DNA of 64,000 nt from the NCBI RefSeq assembly GCF_024362695.1, contig NC_065425.1, positions 8,437,001 to 8,501,000 on the forward strand, read 5' to 3'. How positions within the stretch are numbered: position 1 is the stretch's first letter; every line of letters begins with the position of its first letter. Below the pieces are notes generated by a model. That model made no database searches, had not been told where the DNA came from, and saw only the letters and a program-made list of their open reading frames with translations. Shown piece after piece: positions 30,105 through 40,400 of this stretch. A program made the translations under genes and the position numbers. Source of the stretch: Pectinophora gossypiella (lineage: Eukaryota; Arthropoda; Insecta; Lepidoptera; Gelechiidae).

Positions 30105-30828
30105 AATTTGGTATTTGACTGGGTCAAAGATAAATTATAAAATGCTAATCTAGAAATAGAAGCTAAGTCTAATCAAAAACAAACTCATTTTACTTTTCGA
30201 CTTAAGTATTCTCTCTCTCTCTCTCTATTTAAGAGCTGCGCTCTTGTCGGTGGAGTAATCGCCATTCCTCTCTTCTTCCCGCCAAAACCTTCATTATCGA
30301 ATTTTATTTATGAAGTAAGTAAGTAAGAATGGGTACGACTATTGACTGCTAGTCTAAGATGATAATAAGTCAATCTCATTTTATTTTTCCACTTATTTTC
30401 GGGAGGAGCTCGGTGGCGCAGCGGTAAATGCGCTCAGTCTGCGATTGTTGAAGTTAAGCAACTTTCGCAAAGGCCGGTCATAGGATGGGTGACCACAAAA
30501 AAAAAGTTTTCATCTCGAGCTCCTCCGTGCTTCGGAAGGCACGTTAAGCCGTTGGTCCCGGTTGCATTAGCAGTCGTTAATAACCGCGTTTAAGGCCCGA
30601 TCTCCCTATCCATCCATAGGAAGGCCCGTGCCCCTGCAGTGGGGACGTTAATGGGCTGGTGATGATGACTTATTTTCGAATTTTATTCATGAATTAAGTA
30701 ACAATGAGCACGACGTTTGACCGCTTTTATTGATGACGTCACAGCATTTCTATTCAAACTCCAAAGATTTTCGTTTTGACATTTCGTAAAAAGTATCTCA
30801 TTTGACTAGGTGGTCAAGTAGCCAATTC
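30105..30828 (+). repeat. R2 repeat, internally duplicated and interrupted
   Basis: TCAAAGATAAATTATAAA, ATAGAAGCTAAGTCTAATCA, CGAATTTTATTTATGAAGTA and TGATGACGTCACAG are shared with 32217-32610. The segment from CTCATTTTA to AAGTAAG occurs twice. A minus-strand LINE-I end (about 30214-30296, next to a CT run) and a SINE-A interrupt it. Confidence 0.6.
30402..30667 (+). mobile_element. SINE-A, reference copy with 11-bp target duplication
   Basis: ACTTATTTTCG at 30391-30401 and 30668-30678. Order: head GGAGGAGCTCGGTGGCGCAG with RNA polymerase III box A; a section that resembles the internal part of 5S rRNA (GAAGTTAAGCAAC, then GGATGGGTGACC); an A-run linker; the shared central domain; a CCCGATCTCCCTATCCATCC block; a CCCCTGCAGTGGGG hairpin; TTAATGGGCTG; and a GATGATG tail. 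It lacks the CAATCCGCACTGGGCC segment present in other copies (deletion near 30583). Confidence 0.93.
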
Positions 30829-30837
30829 ATTTTTCAT

Positions 30838-31129
30838 ATTCTTCTTCTATCATGTGGGTTGTGAGGTGGATGAGTAACCCCATCAACCCTGGTATCAGGG
30901 TTATTATTCAGACTACGTACTTACATCAGTAAATAGTAACCGGGACCAACGGCTCAACGTGCCTTCCAAAGAACGAATCATCTTACTCTCGGACAATCGG
31001 GTGATCAGCCTGCAATGTTGATCACACCAGTGCTCATAAAGTGATTTTTGTGATATGTACCCACCGGGATTCGAACCCGGGACCTCTGTATCGTGAGCCC
31101 GACACTCAGCCACTGGATCACGGAGGCTT
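30838..31129 (-). mobile_element. SINE-C, nearly full length
   Basis: Minus-strand copy; box B GGGTTCGAATCCC intact, small deletion around 30905 in the 3' part. Confidence 0.88.
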
Positions 31130-31267
31130 CTTCTCTGTTTCTTTTCAACATGATGGACTATTTATAGCCATGAGTGAAGAAAGTCCACCATTGTCCATTT
31201 ATGTATATCTGCTGGTCATCTGTTTATTCATATCTATAGGCTCTAAATAAGTATAACATGATAACAA

Positions 31268-31442
31268 CTCATGATCCAAACATGAATTAGGCCAGTACTG
31301 GATCTGTACCTGCGACCACACATTGAGAGTGAAGCGTTCTTCCAACTAGGTTACCAGTTACCACGGCTCTTCGCTAACAAAGGTTACCATAGAGATTCTG
31401 TCTCGGCAAGGTCCGGGTTTGATTCTCGATGGGGACATTTAA
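31268..31442. mobile_element. adjacent SINE-B and SINE-D head fragments
   Basis: 31268-31372 is a minus-strand SINE-B head. 31380-31442 is a plus-strand SINE-D box-B region (GTCCGGGTTTGATTCTCGAT). 31443-31792 has no recognised content. Confidence 0.6.
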
Positions 31443-31792
31443 GAGGACCTCAGAATAAATACGATCAACTCTAGCTCCGCAGAGATGTGATATTTTAATA
31501 ATTCCCAGTGAGATCTGATCGAGTTCTCATAGTAAGCTAATTATAAGCAAATCCAGTTTATTCGCCGCTTCATTAGTCGGACGCTGCCAGCTAACCTGCA
31601 GCAACTCATGCGCCAACTCATGCCAAATTGATCTCTGTTTACACATATCTAGAACACTTAATCATTGTCGATAACATTTGCTTGATTCGCCTTGTTTGTT
31701 TGGAAATGTATCTTCAGTTTGTCATACGTGTATAAATTCGTTTTGACGAGAAACTGGTGTGTTGTTGACAAGTAATTTAGTTGTATTTGATA

Positions 31793-31932
31793 GCCTCGGT
31801 GGTCTAGTGGTTAGAGCGTTAAGCTCACGATCTGGCGGTCCGGGTTCGATTCCCGATGGGGAAATTGTCGAAATCACTTTGTGAGACTGTCCTTTGTAAG
31901 GACCTTTCAGGCTTGAATCACTTGATAGTGGC
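31793..31932 (+). mobile_element. SINE-D head, 3'-truncated
   Basis: The most complete SINE-D head: box A TGGTCTAGTGGTTAGAGCG, box B CGGGTTCGATTCCCG, then TTGTCGAAATCACTTTGTGA. Cut before the central domain. 31933-32216 has no recognised content. Confidence 0.85.
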
Positions 31933-32216
31933 TCTGCCCACCCCATCAAGAACCACGGGCGCGAATGTAAACTAGAGTATGGTGGAAGCCTCGTTCACTA
32001 ACTAAGGCATGAAACCCAATTACACTGACTTAGTCATTGCAATCGATGCTATTCAGAGCATAAACTTCTTATGTAATGTTATACAATAAATTATAGGCTA
32101 CAAAGTAGTATACAAGTGTAATCGTATATACTGGCAGTTACGTAGGTAGCCATGTGTTATGCTCCCTGGCCGGATCTCTATTTAGTACACAATTTCTAAT
32201 TATATCAATGAAATCT

Positions 32217-32610
32217 AGACAAATATTGACTCGGACAAAGATAAATTATAAATTGATAATCTAGAAATACCGATACCGATAAATAGGAATAGGGATAATA
32301 GGATAATACCGATATATAGGATTGGCCGGAGATCGCGCAAAGTCGAGAGGAGTGGAAAAATCAAGGGGAGGCCTTTGCCCAGCAGTGGGATCGTATAGGC
32401 TAAATAAGATAAGATAAGATCTAGAAATAGAAGCTAAGTCTAATCAAAAACAATCTCATTTTACTTAACGACTTATTATCGAATTTTATTTATGAAGTAA
32501 GTAACAATGAGTACGAATTTTGACTGCTTTTACTGATGACGTCACGGGACAGAAATTTCGTTTTGACGTTTCGAAAAAAGTATTTAATTTGACCAGGTTG
32601 TCTAGTAGCC
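32217..32610 (+). repeat. R2 repeat interrupted by LINE-G
   Basis: Homologous to 30105-30828, with the insertion at 32270-32418. Confidence 0.65.
32270..32418 (+). mobile_element. LINE-G 3' end with 11-bp target duplication
   Basis: ATCTAGAAATA at 32259-32269 and 32419-32429. The 149-bp fragment ends GGAGGCCTTTGCCCAGCAG, TGGGATCGTATAGGCTAAAT, then AAGATAAGATAAG. The CCCAGCAGTGGG hairpin is the same as in SINE-D. Confidence 0.85.
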
Positions 32611-32654
32611 CATTTCTACCTTCACTTGTTCCGCAAGAAAAATTAGTACATCAA

Positions 32655-33172
32655 AGCATTCTTTTCTATCGTGTGGGTTGTGAGTAGGAGTACCAACCTC
32701 ATCAACCCTGCCCGCCAAAGGCGCCTGAAATGGCTCATGTACCTAACAACTACTTACAAGAAGAAATAATGTAATATTAATGTTAATGTGTGTATATTTT
32801 AATGTTGTAAATGTATATGTGTGTCGTAGATTTTACCTAAATAAACTTTTTTTTTAAGAAGCCTATAATGGAAGATACGGGTTTGAACCATTTGAAAACA
32901 TTTTAAATCGGAACAGTCGCTAGCCAGTATCCACAAATATTATACTAGTAAGTATATGGAATCAAGGGGAGGCCTTTGCCCAGCAGTGGGATCGTATAGG
33001 CTAAATAAGAAGAAGAAGAAGTAGTAACCGGGACCAACGGCTTAACGTGCCTTCCGAAGCACGGATCATCTTACTTTCTGGACAATCAGGTGATCAGCCT
33101 GTAATGTCCTAACCAAACTAGGGATTACAAAGTGATTTTTATGATATGTCTCCACCGGGATTCGAACCGAAA
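32655..33172 (-). mobile_element. SINE-C split by retroposon fragments
   Basis: 32655-32757 is the 3' part and 33016-33172 the central part and box B. Between them lie an A/T-rich end with AAATAAAC (about 32840), the R6 repeat (CTATAATGGAAGATACGGGT, also near 33978-34042), and a LINE-G tail (32960-33015) ending in AAGAAGAAG that merges with the SINE-C tail. Confidence 0.7.
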
Positions 33173-36100
33173 AGCAAAGCATTAAAAGAAAGTGAATGTT
33201 ATTTGGGGTCCGACCAGGGAGTATATCTCCTCAGCCGCGCCACTGTGAGTCTCAGAGATTACTTACAGTATGTACTCAAGTAATAAGGACATAGAAAAAA
33301 AGTGCGGAAATTCAATCACGACTCGAGAAAGCAAATTAGAGAAATATAAATCACGCGAGATCCCGAATTTTTTTTTATTAAAATGTAAAGTTACGATGGC
33401 TGAAAACGATGAAACTTTGTGATAGTGAGGCTAATTAAAACAAAATATTTTTTGAAGAAAAATCTTTATTCTCCAATATTACTAACTAAGTAATTCAGTT
33501 TACTTTGGAAATAACCATAATCAAAACAAAAAGTATAACTCAAGGAGATTCGCCCAATCCCGTCAATCACGAATGGGATCTTGTCATATTTCGGGATTGA
33601 TGCAAAATGCGACGGGATTGCATTCCTTGGCTCCAATCTTATTTATCTAAGCTATAATAAGAAGTTGCTTTTTCTAACCTAAACCTCATTATTACAAACA
33701 ACAAATCCAAAAATCTACTATTCAGTACCTTCTATTTTCGTGTTTTTCTGAATATAATTAGAAATTATATAGGTATTGAATAGTGGTTCGGTCAGTGAGC
33801 ATCACACGGTAGAATTGGTTTTATCGATATTTCAAATCATTTCCTGTGACGTTTGTCTTGACAAACATAGGTTTAGCAAATTAACATTTTAACGCAATAA
33901 TTCATATAACAAATTTAAAAAAAAAGAAAAAAAAAAGATATCACGTGTCATTTCTATATGTAATAGTTAGTAGTTATCTATAATAGAAGATACGGGTTTG
34001 AACCATTTGAAAAGATTTTGAATCCACAAATATTATATTTCTTGTCTCTCTCTTTCCGTTCTTCCTGAAGACAGAAAGTTGTTTTAGTACTTAATTATAT
34101 TTTAAAAACATTTATTTAAGTAGTGGTACTGTTTTTATGTATATCGTGGTAAGGTGCAGATTTAGATAGTCGATTCACGGTCCGCGAGATATTTAATTTA
34201 AATTGCATGTTGATATTCTTTGAGCAACCAAACCGGCCTAGTTTTGAAAAGGGTTTAATTAAGATTTTATTGGTAATATACTTGTACAAACAAAACCTTT
34301 GACTATTATGATTAAAATACGATACACGCCCGTTGAAAAGGTTTTTTTCTCCGTGAATAGGATCAATACGCTTCAAAAGACATGAAAACGACCTAAGCTA
34401 CCTAACTTAGTATTTAATTTATTACAGAATTTAAAGCCAGTTCATTCGAAGACATTATGGCAAGTTACACAAACTGTAACTTATCGTGCGGTCAGTAACA
34501 TTATGGACAATAGGCAAGTTCCAACTATAGTCACTTCACTTCACTTCTTCAAGTCAGTTACTTTATACTAAACGTCAAAACACGAAATTACTATGGAATT
34601 CGTATGAAAAAGCAACCTGTGACGTTATAGAAAACAAAAGTCATTTTACATTTTTCTTTATTAAAAAACATAAATAAGTTAAATAGAAAAAAATAAACTT
34701 TTTTGTCACCTTTAGTTCTGACTTTATATTTACATTAAGCGTTGTATTTATATTAATTTATATTAAAAAATAAATATATTTATTCATATCAGAGGACGCC
34801 ACAGTAACGAATACTAAAACACAAAAAAAATATATATTTAAGTTATAATGAAAAGTAAAAAAAAAGTAATATTGTTGGTCGAAATAGTCAATACTAGAGG
34901 TAACATATACCTCGTAATCTGAAAACATAATTGTCTACAAAACCATTCCATTTTCCCAAGTGTATCTAATCCAAATGTTAGTTTTCGATACCACGTAATT
35001 GGATAGCCATTGTTCTAACAGGAGATACCTCCCCCTTAACTTGTTATTAGTTATTTTCATTGGTAAATATTTGTGGCTTTAATGCTGCTATATATTATGC
35101 CGATTAGGCCCACATTAGTTTATTTATATTTTTAAATGTCTTGGAAATGTCCTACAATAAAGTGTTAATTCTTTAATAAACGTAATCTGTAATTTTTTGT
35201 CCAAAAGGACTTGTATCCAGGCCATAAACATTTAAAAAATATATATAAAAATAAGTGAGTTGTGCAATTTCCCTCTTAATTAGTCTCAAAGGACTGTGGG
35301 CGTATGTTTATGCCGTGTATCTAATTAAACAAATAAAATCACTTTACGACACCCTTTAAATCTAATAAAGCTTCAACGACCAGTCATAAAAACCAAATGA
35401 CGCGCAAGGCATCAAAAAGGCGGGAAAATTACACATCTCAAATGTCAAAACATAATTTTGGCGCCATATTCGTTTTTTAATCTATAACGACTGGCAAACT
35501 ACGCGCCCTACGGCTTAAATATAATTATATTATTGTAAATATTAAATATTTTAAAGAGGGCGTTTATGGTAATTACTAATTAGGTACGTTCTTACTACTG
35601 TGAAGGTACGTAATCAACACGGTACGGTAGTACGTTGACTTTATTGAGTAAGTTTATAGAAAGTAATATTTATATTCTCTCTTTTTGTATTATTTCTGAT
35701 GATAAACACATATCTTCATGGCAAAACTACTTGAGGAAAAATCTGAAACTAAAAATGTAGTAAGTAGATACTTAATCCTATTTTTTATTAATTATTAATA
35801 AAAGTAGTTATTTTATTATGGTAATCGACGGAATTCTACCAATGGCCTTACGAGGCTCAGCCTTAGGGCTCCTCGAAGCATACTTTGGATTCAGGCTGCT
35901 TTAATTGGCGATTACATAACCACCATAAATTACTTACTACCAAAAATAGTACTTGCATAATTCTAGGTCTTCTCTCGTTCTCCTTGGCCTAGATATGTTT
36001 AAAATAGGCTGTTCCCAATCAGGTAATCAGTCAGCCTCTACTTATTATACCTACTGAAGACCAGTTGGCAATCAACGCCAAGGCTCTGTAGGAGAAATTA

Positions 36101-36202
36101 CTGCCCATAAATGTCAATTGTTCAATTGTTTATTATGGGAAAAAACCGATCATGCAAGGTTTATGGGGTGGTAATTTTAAATGTATACGAGTAAACTTAA
36201 CA
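33173..36202. other. mostly unique AT-rich sequence
   Basis: Three kilobases with few repeats: R6 at 33978-34042; inverted AATCCCGTC/GACGGGATT near 33555-33620; a 34573-34640 piece shared in inverse with about 18120-18190 (AAAAAGCAACCTGTGACG); a GC-richer patch 35370-35510; and a hairpin at 35851-35875 (CGAGG..CCTCG). The frame at 34116-34376 shows no known domain. No gene is supported. Confidence 0.45.
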
Positions 36203-36226
36203 TACATACATACATACATACATACA
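36203..36226. repeat. (CATA)n microsatellite
   Basis: Six CATA units forming the simple-repeat tail of the adjoining minus-strand LINE-F. Confidence 0.9.
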
Positions 36227-36577
36227 TAAACTCCCGCCTATTTCCCACCGGGGTAAGCAGAGACTATAGAATTCCATTTGCTTCGATCCTGACACACTTC
36301 TCTTGCTTCCTGCACATTCATCAATCGCTTCATACCCGCACGACGGTTCAGAGTAGATCGTATTGAACCTTTTCTAAGGACATCTCCAATTTGGTCATCG
36401 TAAGTCCTTCTCGGTCTTCCTCTGCCAGCCCTACCATCAACTTTCGCTTTATATACCGCTTTTGCAATCCTATTATCCTTCATCCGCTCTACGTGTCCAA
36501 ACCAACCTAACATTCCCTTCTCAATCCTAGTCACTATATCGTCTTTTACACCACATCTCTGTCTTATCACACTGTAA
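36227..36577 (-). mobile_element. LINE-F C-terminal coding end, longest open copy
   Basis: A 110-residue minus-strand frame (36570-36238) encodes the conserved end of a LINE polyprotein: RCGVKDDIVTRIEKGMLGWF, GHVERMKDNRI, AGRGRPRRTYDDQ, and CQDRSKWNSIVSAYPGGK just before the stop. The (CATA)n run is its 3' tail. The reverse-transcriptase domain itself is not included. Similar residues are encoded by many lepidopteran endonuclease/reverse-transcriptase elements. Confidence 0.8.
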
Positions 36578-36589
36578 ACTTAACACTTT

Positions 36590-36692
36590 CAACAATCATC
36601 ACCTAGCATGATAATGCTAGGTTCGGGATACCGTTTTTCACAGAGTCTGCTTACCTAACCCGAAGGTTTGACAGGTCCGGTTTTTACAGAAG
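36590..36692 (-). mobile_element. SINE-B 3' end fragment
   Basis: AGCATGATAATGCTAGGTTC is a local variant; then TTTTTCACAGAGTCTGCTTA to GGTCCGGTTTTTACAGAAGC. 36693-36885 is an unassigned TE-like stretch (TTGAAATATCGGGAGTC). Confidence 0.75.
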
Positions 36693-36885
36693 CGGACGAC
36701 CCGCCCCGTGGTCATGGCACTTGCAACACTGTTGAAATATCGGGAGTCTCATATCCCTGAAAGTAACGCGGTAAAATCCGGTATTATGTGTTTTTTTTTC
36801 TATTCAATTTTCTCTTTGTGAGTGTCTCTAAGCTCGGGTGAGTGTCAAAAATCCTTACTTAAGTAACTTAAACCATAAACATTTT

Positions 36886-37196
36886 TATTGTTTTGGTTTT
36901 CCCCGAAATGTGAGGCAAAGGGACTATGCCCACACAGTCAAATCTTATTTTATTTTTTTTCTTGATGATGAATAATAAAATGACGATGAATGATGAAACC
37001 TAAGCCACCTTTGGATCAGACTCCTCCTCGGAACGTCAAATGATTTAACTCAAAAGTTCGCATATACTTTCGAGTTAGGGAATCAACTTCTTGGCACGAA
37101 GCGAAAATAGATAGGTACACTTCGTTTATTGAATATTCCGATATAATAACACTATCGCGAATGTTTTCCGACTAACTTAATGCGATCATTGACCAC
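36886..37196. repeat. R1 repeat, copy 1
   Basis: TTGTTTTGGTTTTCCCCGAA, GGGACTATGCCCA, CTTCTTGGCACGAAGCGAAA and CCGACTAACTTAATGCGATC recur in the same order at 50418-50730 inside ABC intron 1. It lies 60 bp upstream of the Gypsy element. Class unknown. Confidence 0.75.
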
Positions 37197-37257
37197 TATT
37201 TACAGAGGTCGTTATAATAATTATATTCAGCAAAAAAAAACAAGTTTAGTACATTAC

Positions 37258-37345
37258 TGTAGGGTAGCTATAGTGATTATGTGTAAGATGTGGGTAAATC
37301 AATAAAAGTCAGTTAGCGTTTTACTGTCGTTTCATTGACACACCA
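37258..37345 (+). repeat. 5' LTR, 88 bp
   Basis: Starts TGTAGGGTAG and ends GACACACCA (TG..CA). Contains AATAAA at 37301-37306. It matches the 3' LTR base for base. Confidence 0.95.
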
Positions 37346-37346
37346 T

Positions 37347-37360
37347 TGGCGACGAGCGGG
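37347..37360 (+). other. primer-binding site, probably tRNA-Ser
   Basis: TGGCGACGAG lies one base after the LTR. Its complement, CTCGTCGCCA, fits the 3' end expected of a tRNA-Ser(GCT). The match beyond ten bases is not clear. Confidence 0.65.
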
Positions 37361-37462
37361 TTAAAATACGAATAAAAACATATTTAAAATACGAATCACG
37401 CGTAATTGTGTCTTTGTTATTGTTTGTTTCGCGAGTGACGATAGTGATTTATTATTGGTACG

Positions 37463-40400
37463 ATGCCGATCGGTAAAATAGAACCATTTGACCTAACGTC
37501 TAAACAATGGCCGGCTTACGTACGAAGAGTGGATCAATTTATCGTTCTCAACGAAATAAAACCGGAGTTAAAAGTGTCATTGTTAATTACTGTAGTCGGT
37601 GAAGCCACGTATGCTTTAATGTGCGATCTTTGTGCACCAAAACTTCCCGAGGAAAAAACTTATAAGCAGTTGGTCGACTTGGTGTCCGAACACCTCGAGC
37701 CACAACGTTCAGAAATAGCCGAGAGACATATATTTCGGCAGAGGAGACAACGACCGGGCGAAACTCTGACAGAGTACTTGCAGGCGCTAAAACATTTAGC
37801 GGCTACGTGTAACTTCGCCGGACGCCTCGAGGAAGATCTTAGGGACCAATTCGTGTCCGGGTTAGCCAGTGACGTCATGAGGTCGAGAATCTTCGCCGAG
37901 AAAGATATCGATTACAGTAAGGCAGTGGAGCTAGCTCTGGCGCTGGAAGCCGCCGACAGGCACGCGGAGCTCAGCGGAGCGAGCGCGGCGGCGGCGGCGG
38001 TGAGCGCGGGTGGAGGCGCGGGGGGCGCGGCGGGCGGCGCGGGCGAGGGCCTGCACGCCGTGCGCGCGCGCCGCGCCGGTGCGGGGCTCCGCGGGAGTGG
38101 GGGCGCGCGCGCGGGGACAGCGCCCGCGGATCGTGGCGGCGGCGCCTGCGCACCCCGTTCCGACGCTCCGACAGCATGTTGGCGGTGCGGCAAGGCGCAT
38201 CGCGCGAACAAGTGTCGGTTTATCAATTACAATTGTGATGAATGTAATCAACGCGGTCATTTAAGGGTGATGTGTCCGAAAGTGTGCAATCGGGAGAGTG
38301 CGAGCGGTAAGCGTCAAAATTATTTGAGTGAAAATTCAGAGGACGAGTTTTATAACATCAACATCACTTCGCAAGGTAACGAACCATTTTTTATCAACGT
38401 TACGGTGAACTCTGAGGTTTTGGAGTGCGAAATCGATACCGGCAGCCGTATATCGGCGATTAATGAACAGTGTTATGAAAACCTATTTCGTAATAATAAG
38501 TTACAAACTGATAATTTAATTTTACGTAGCTACGCTGGCGCACGAATTGAACCTCTGGGTTATATCACTGTCGATGTTAAATTTAAGAACGTAGCAGTAC
38601 CGAATTTAATTTTGTATGTGATTAGGGGGGGTGGTAAACCGTTATTGGGAAGAGATTGGTTGCGCGCTCTAAAAATATCACAAATAAATATTAATGAGTT
38701 GAAAGATGATCAGTTCGTGAGCCAGTTGCGACATGAGTTTCCCGAAGTTTTTAGAGACGAATTAGGTACATGCAAAAAGATGTTACGTTTGCAACTCTCA
38801 GATTGTGCAGGTGTGTACGTGCGCGCGCGACCCGTGCCGCTGGCGCTGCGCGAGCGCGTGGAGCGTGAGCTTGCGCGGCTTGAGCGTGACGGTACTATAT
38901 ACAGGGTGGAACATTCCGAGTTCGGCACACCGATAGTTCCGGTGATAAAAAGCAACGGGGAGATACGTTTATGTGGGGACTACAAGATAACCATTAATCC
39001 AAAATTAAAACGTGATTTTTACCCTCTGCCGCGTATCGAGGAGCTGTTCGCGAACCTAAGTAACGGCGAGGAATATACTAAGATCGATCTTAGACATGCG
39101 TACGAACAAGTGTTATTACACGAAGATTCGCAGCGTTTCACAGCAATTACTACACACGTAGGGACGTTTGCATATCGCCGCACACCCTACGGTCTATCGT
39201 GTGTACCAGAACAGTTTCAAAAACTGATGGAGGAAACATTACGCGGGATACCGGGTACAGTCGTGTTCCTTGACGACATTTGTGTCACAGGTAGGGATCG
39301 CCCTACACATCTGCGCAATCTGCGAGCCGTACTTGAGAGATTAAGATTAATGGGATTAACAGTTAAGTTAAATAAATGTATTTTTTTACAACGGAGTGTA
39401 AACTATCTCGGTTTTATTATAGACAAGGAGGGCTTGCACCCTGACCCGGCCAAACTCGAATCGATCACCGGTCTGCCTGCTCCGACTGACGTCACCCAGT
39501 TAAAGAGTTTTCTAGGGCTCATTAATTATTATGGAAAATTTATTCCAAACTTGAGTACACTTTTGCACCCACTACACGCACTTTTAAAAAAAGACGTCAG
39601 ATGGAGTTGGGACGCGCGGTGCGAGCAGGCTTTCGCGGGCGCAAAGAAGGTGTTAGTGAGCGAGCGTGTGCTCGCGCACTATGAGGAGGGGCGGCCGCTC
39701 GTGCTGGCCGTGGACAGCAGCGCGTACGGCGTGGGGGCCGTGTTAGCGCACCGCTACCCCGACGGTAGCGAGCGGCCCGTCAGCTGCGCCTCACGGACGC
39801 TGAACCAGGCCGAGCGGAACTACAGTCAGCTGGATAAGGAGGCGCTCGCAATATATTTTGGTATAACCAAACATCACCAATACTTGTTTGCTAGGCGTTT
39901 TGTGCTCCGCACTGACCACAAGCCTCTCACGTATATTTTTGGGGAAAAGAGCGGTATTCCTCAGACGGCGGCTAGTAGGCTACAGCGATGGGCCGCGCGA
40001 CTCGCCGGCTACGATTTCGCGATCGAGTTTGTCAGGTCCGCGGACAACGGCCCGGCCGACGGACTGTCGCGGTTGCCCCTGCCCCACGAGCGGCAGCCCA
40101 CTCCGGAGGTTCACTACCTCAATTATGTAGAGGAATCCATCCCGATTGATTGTAAAATGATTGCTACGGAAACCAAGCGGGACCCCGTATTAAGTAGAAT
40201 AATGGGGTATGTTATGTTCGGGTGGCCGGCGTCCACTAGCTGTGATGAGGATAAATCATACTTTGCTCGTAAAGACGAGATGAGGGTCGAGTTAGGCTGT
40301 TTAATTTTTAAATATAGAATAGTAGTGCCACCGCGGTTGCGTGCAAATATCTTAAGGGAAATTCACGACGGACATTTGGGGATGAATAAGATGAAAAACA

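Noticed and set aside
15280..30500. 5S rRNA-like matches as possible 5S genes
   Set aside because: Only the internal part is present, always within SINE-A; no complete 5S sequence exists.
34116..34376. 86-residue minus-strand frame in the repeat-poor region
   Set aside because: No recognisable domain, no splice or start context, and AT-rich codon use like noncoding DNA.
37660..38260. Several reverse- and forward-strand frames over the Gypsy gag region (Arg/Ala/Pro-rich products)
   Set aside because: They arise from the GC-rich block of the real gag-pol frame, where stop codons are rare; they have no domains of their own.
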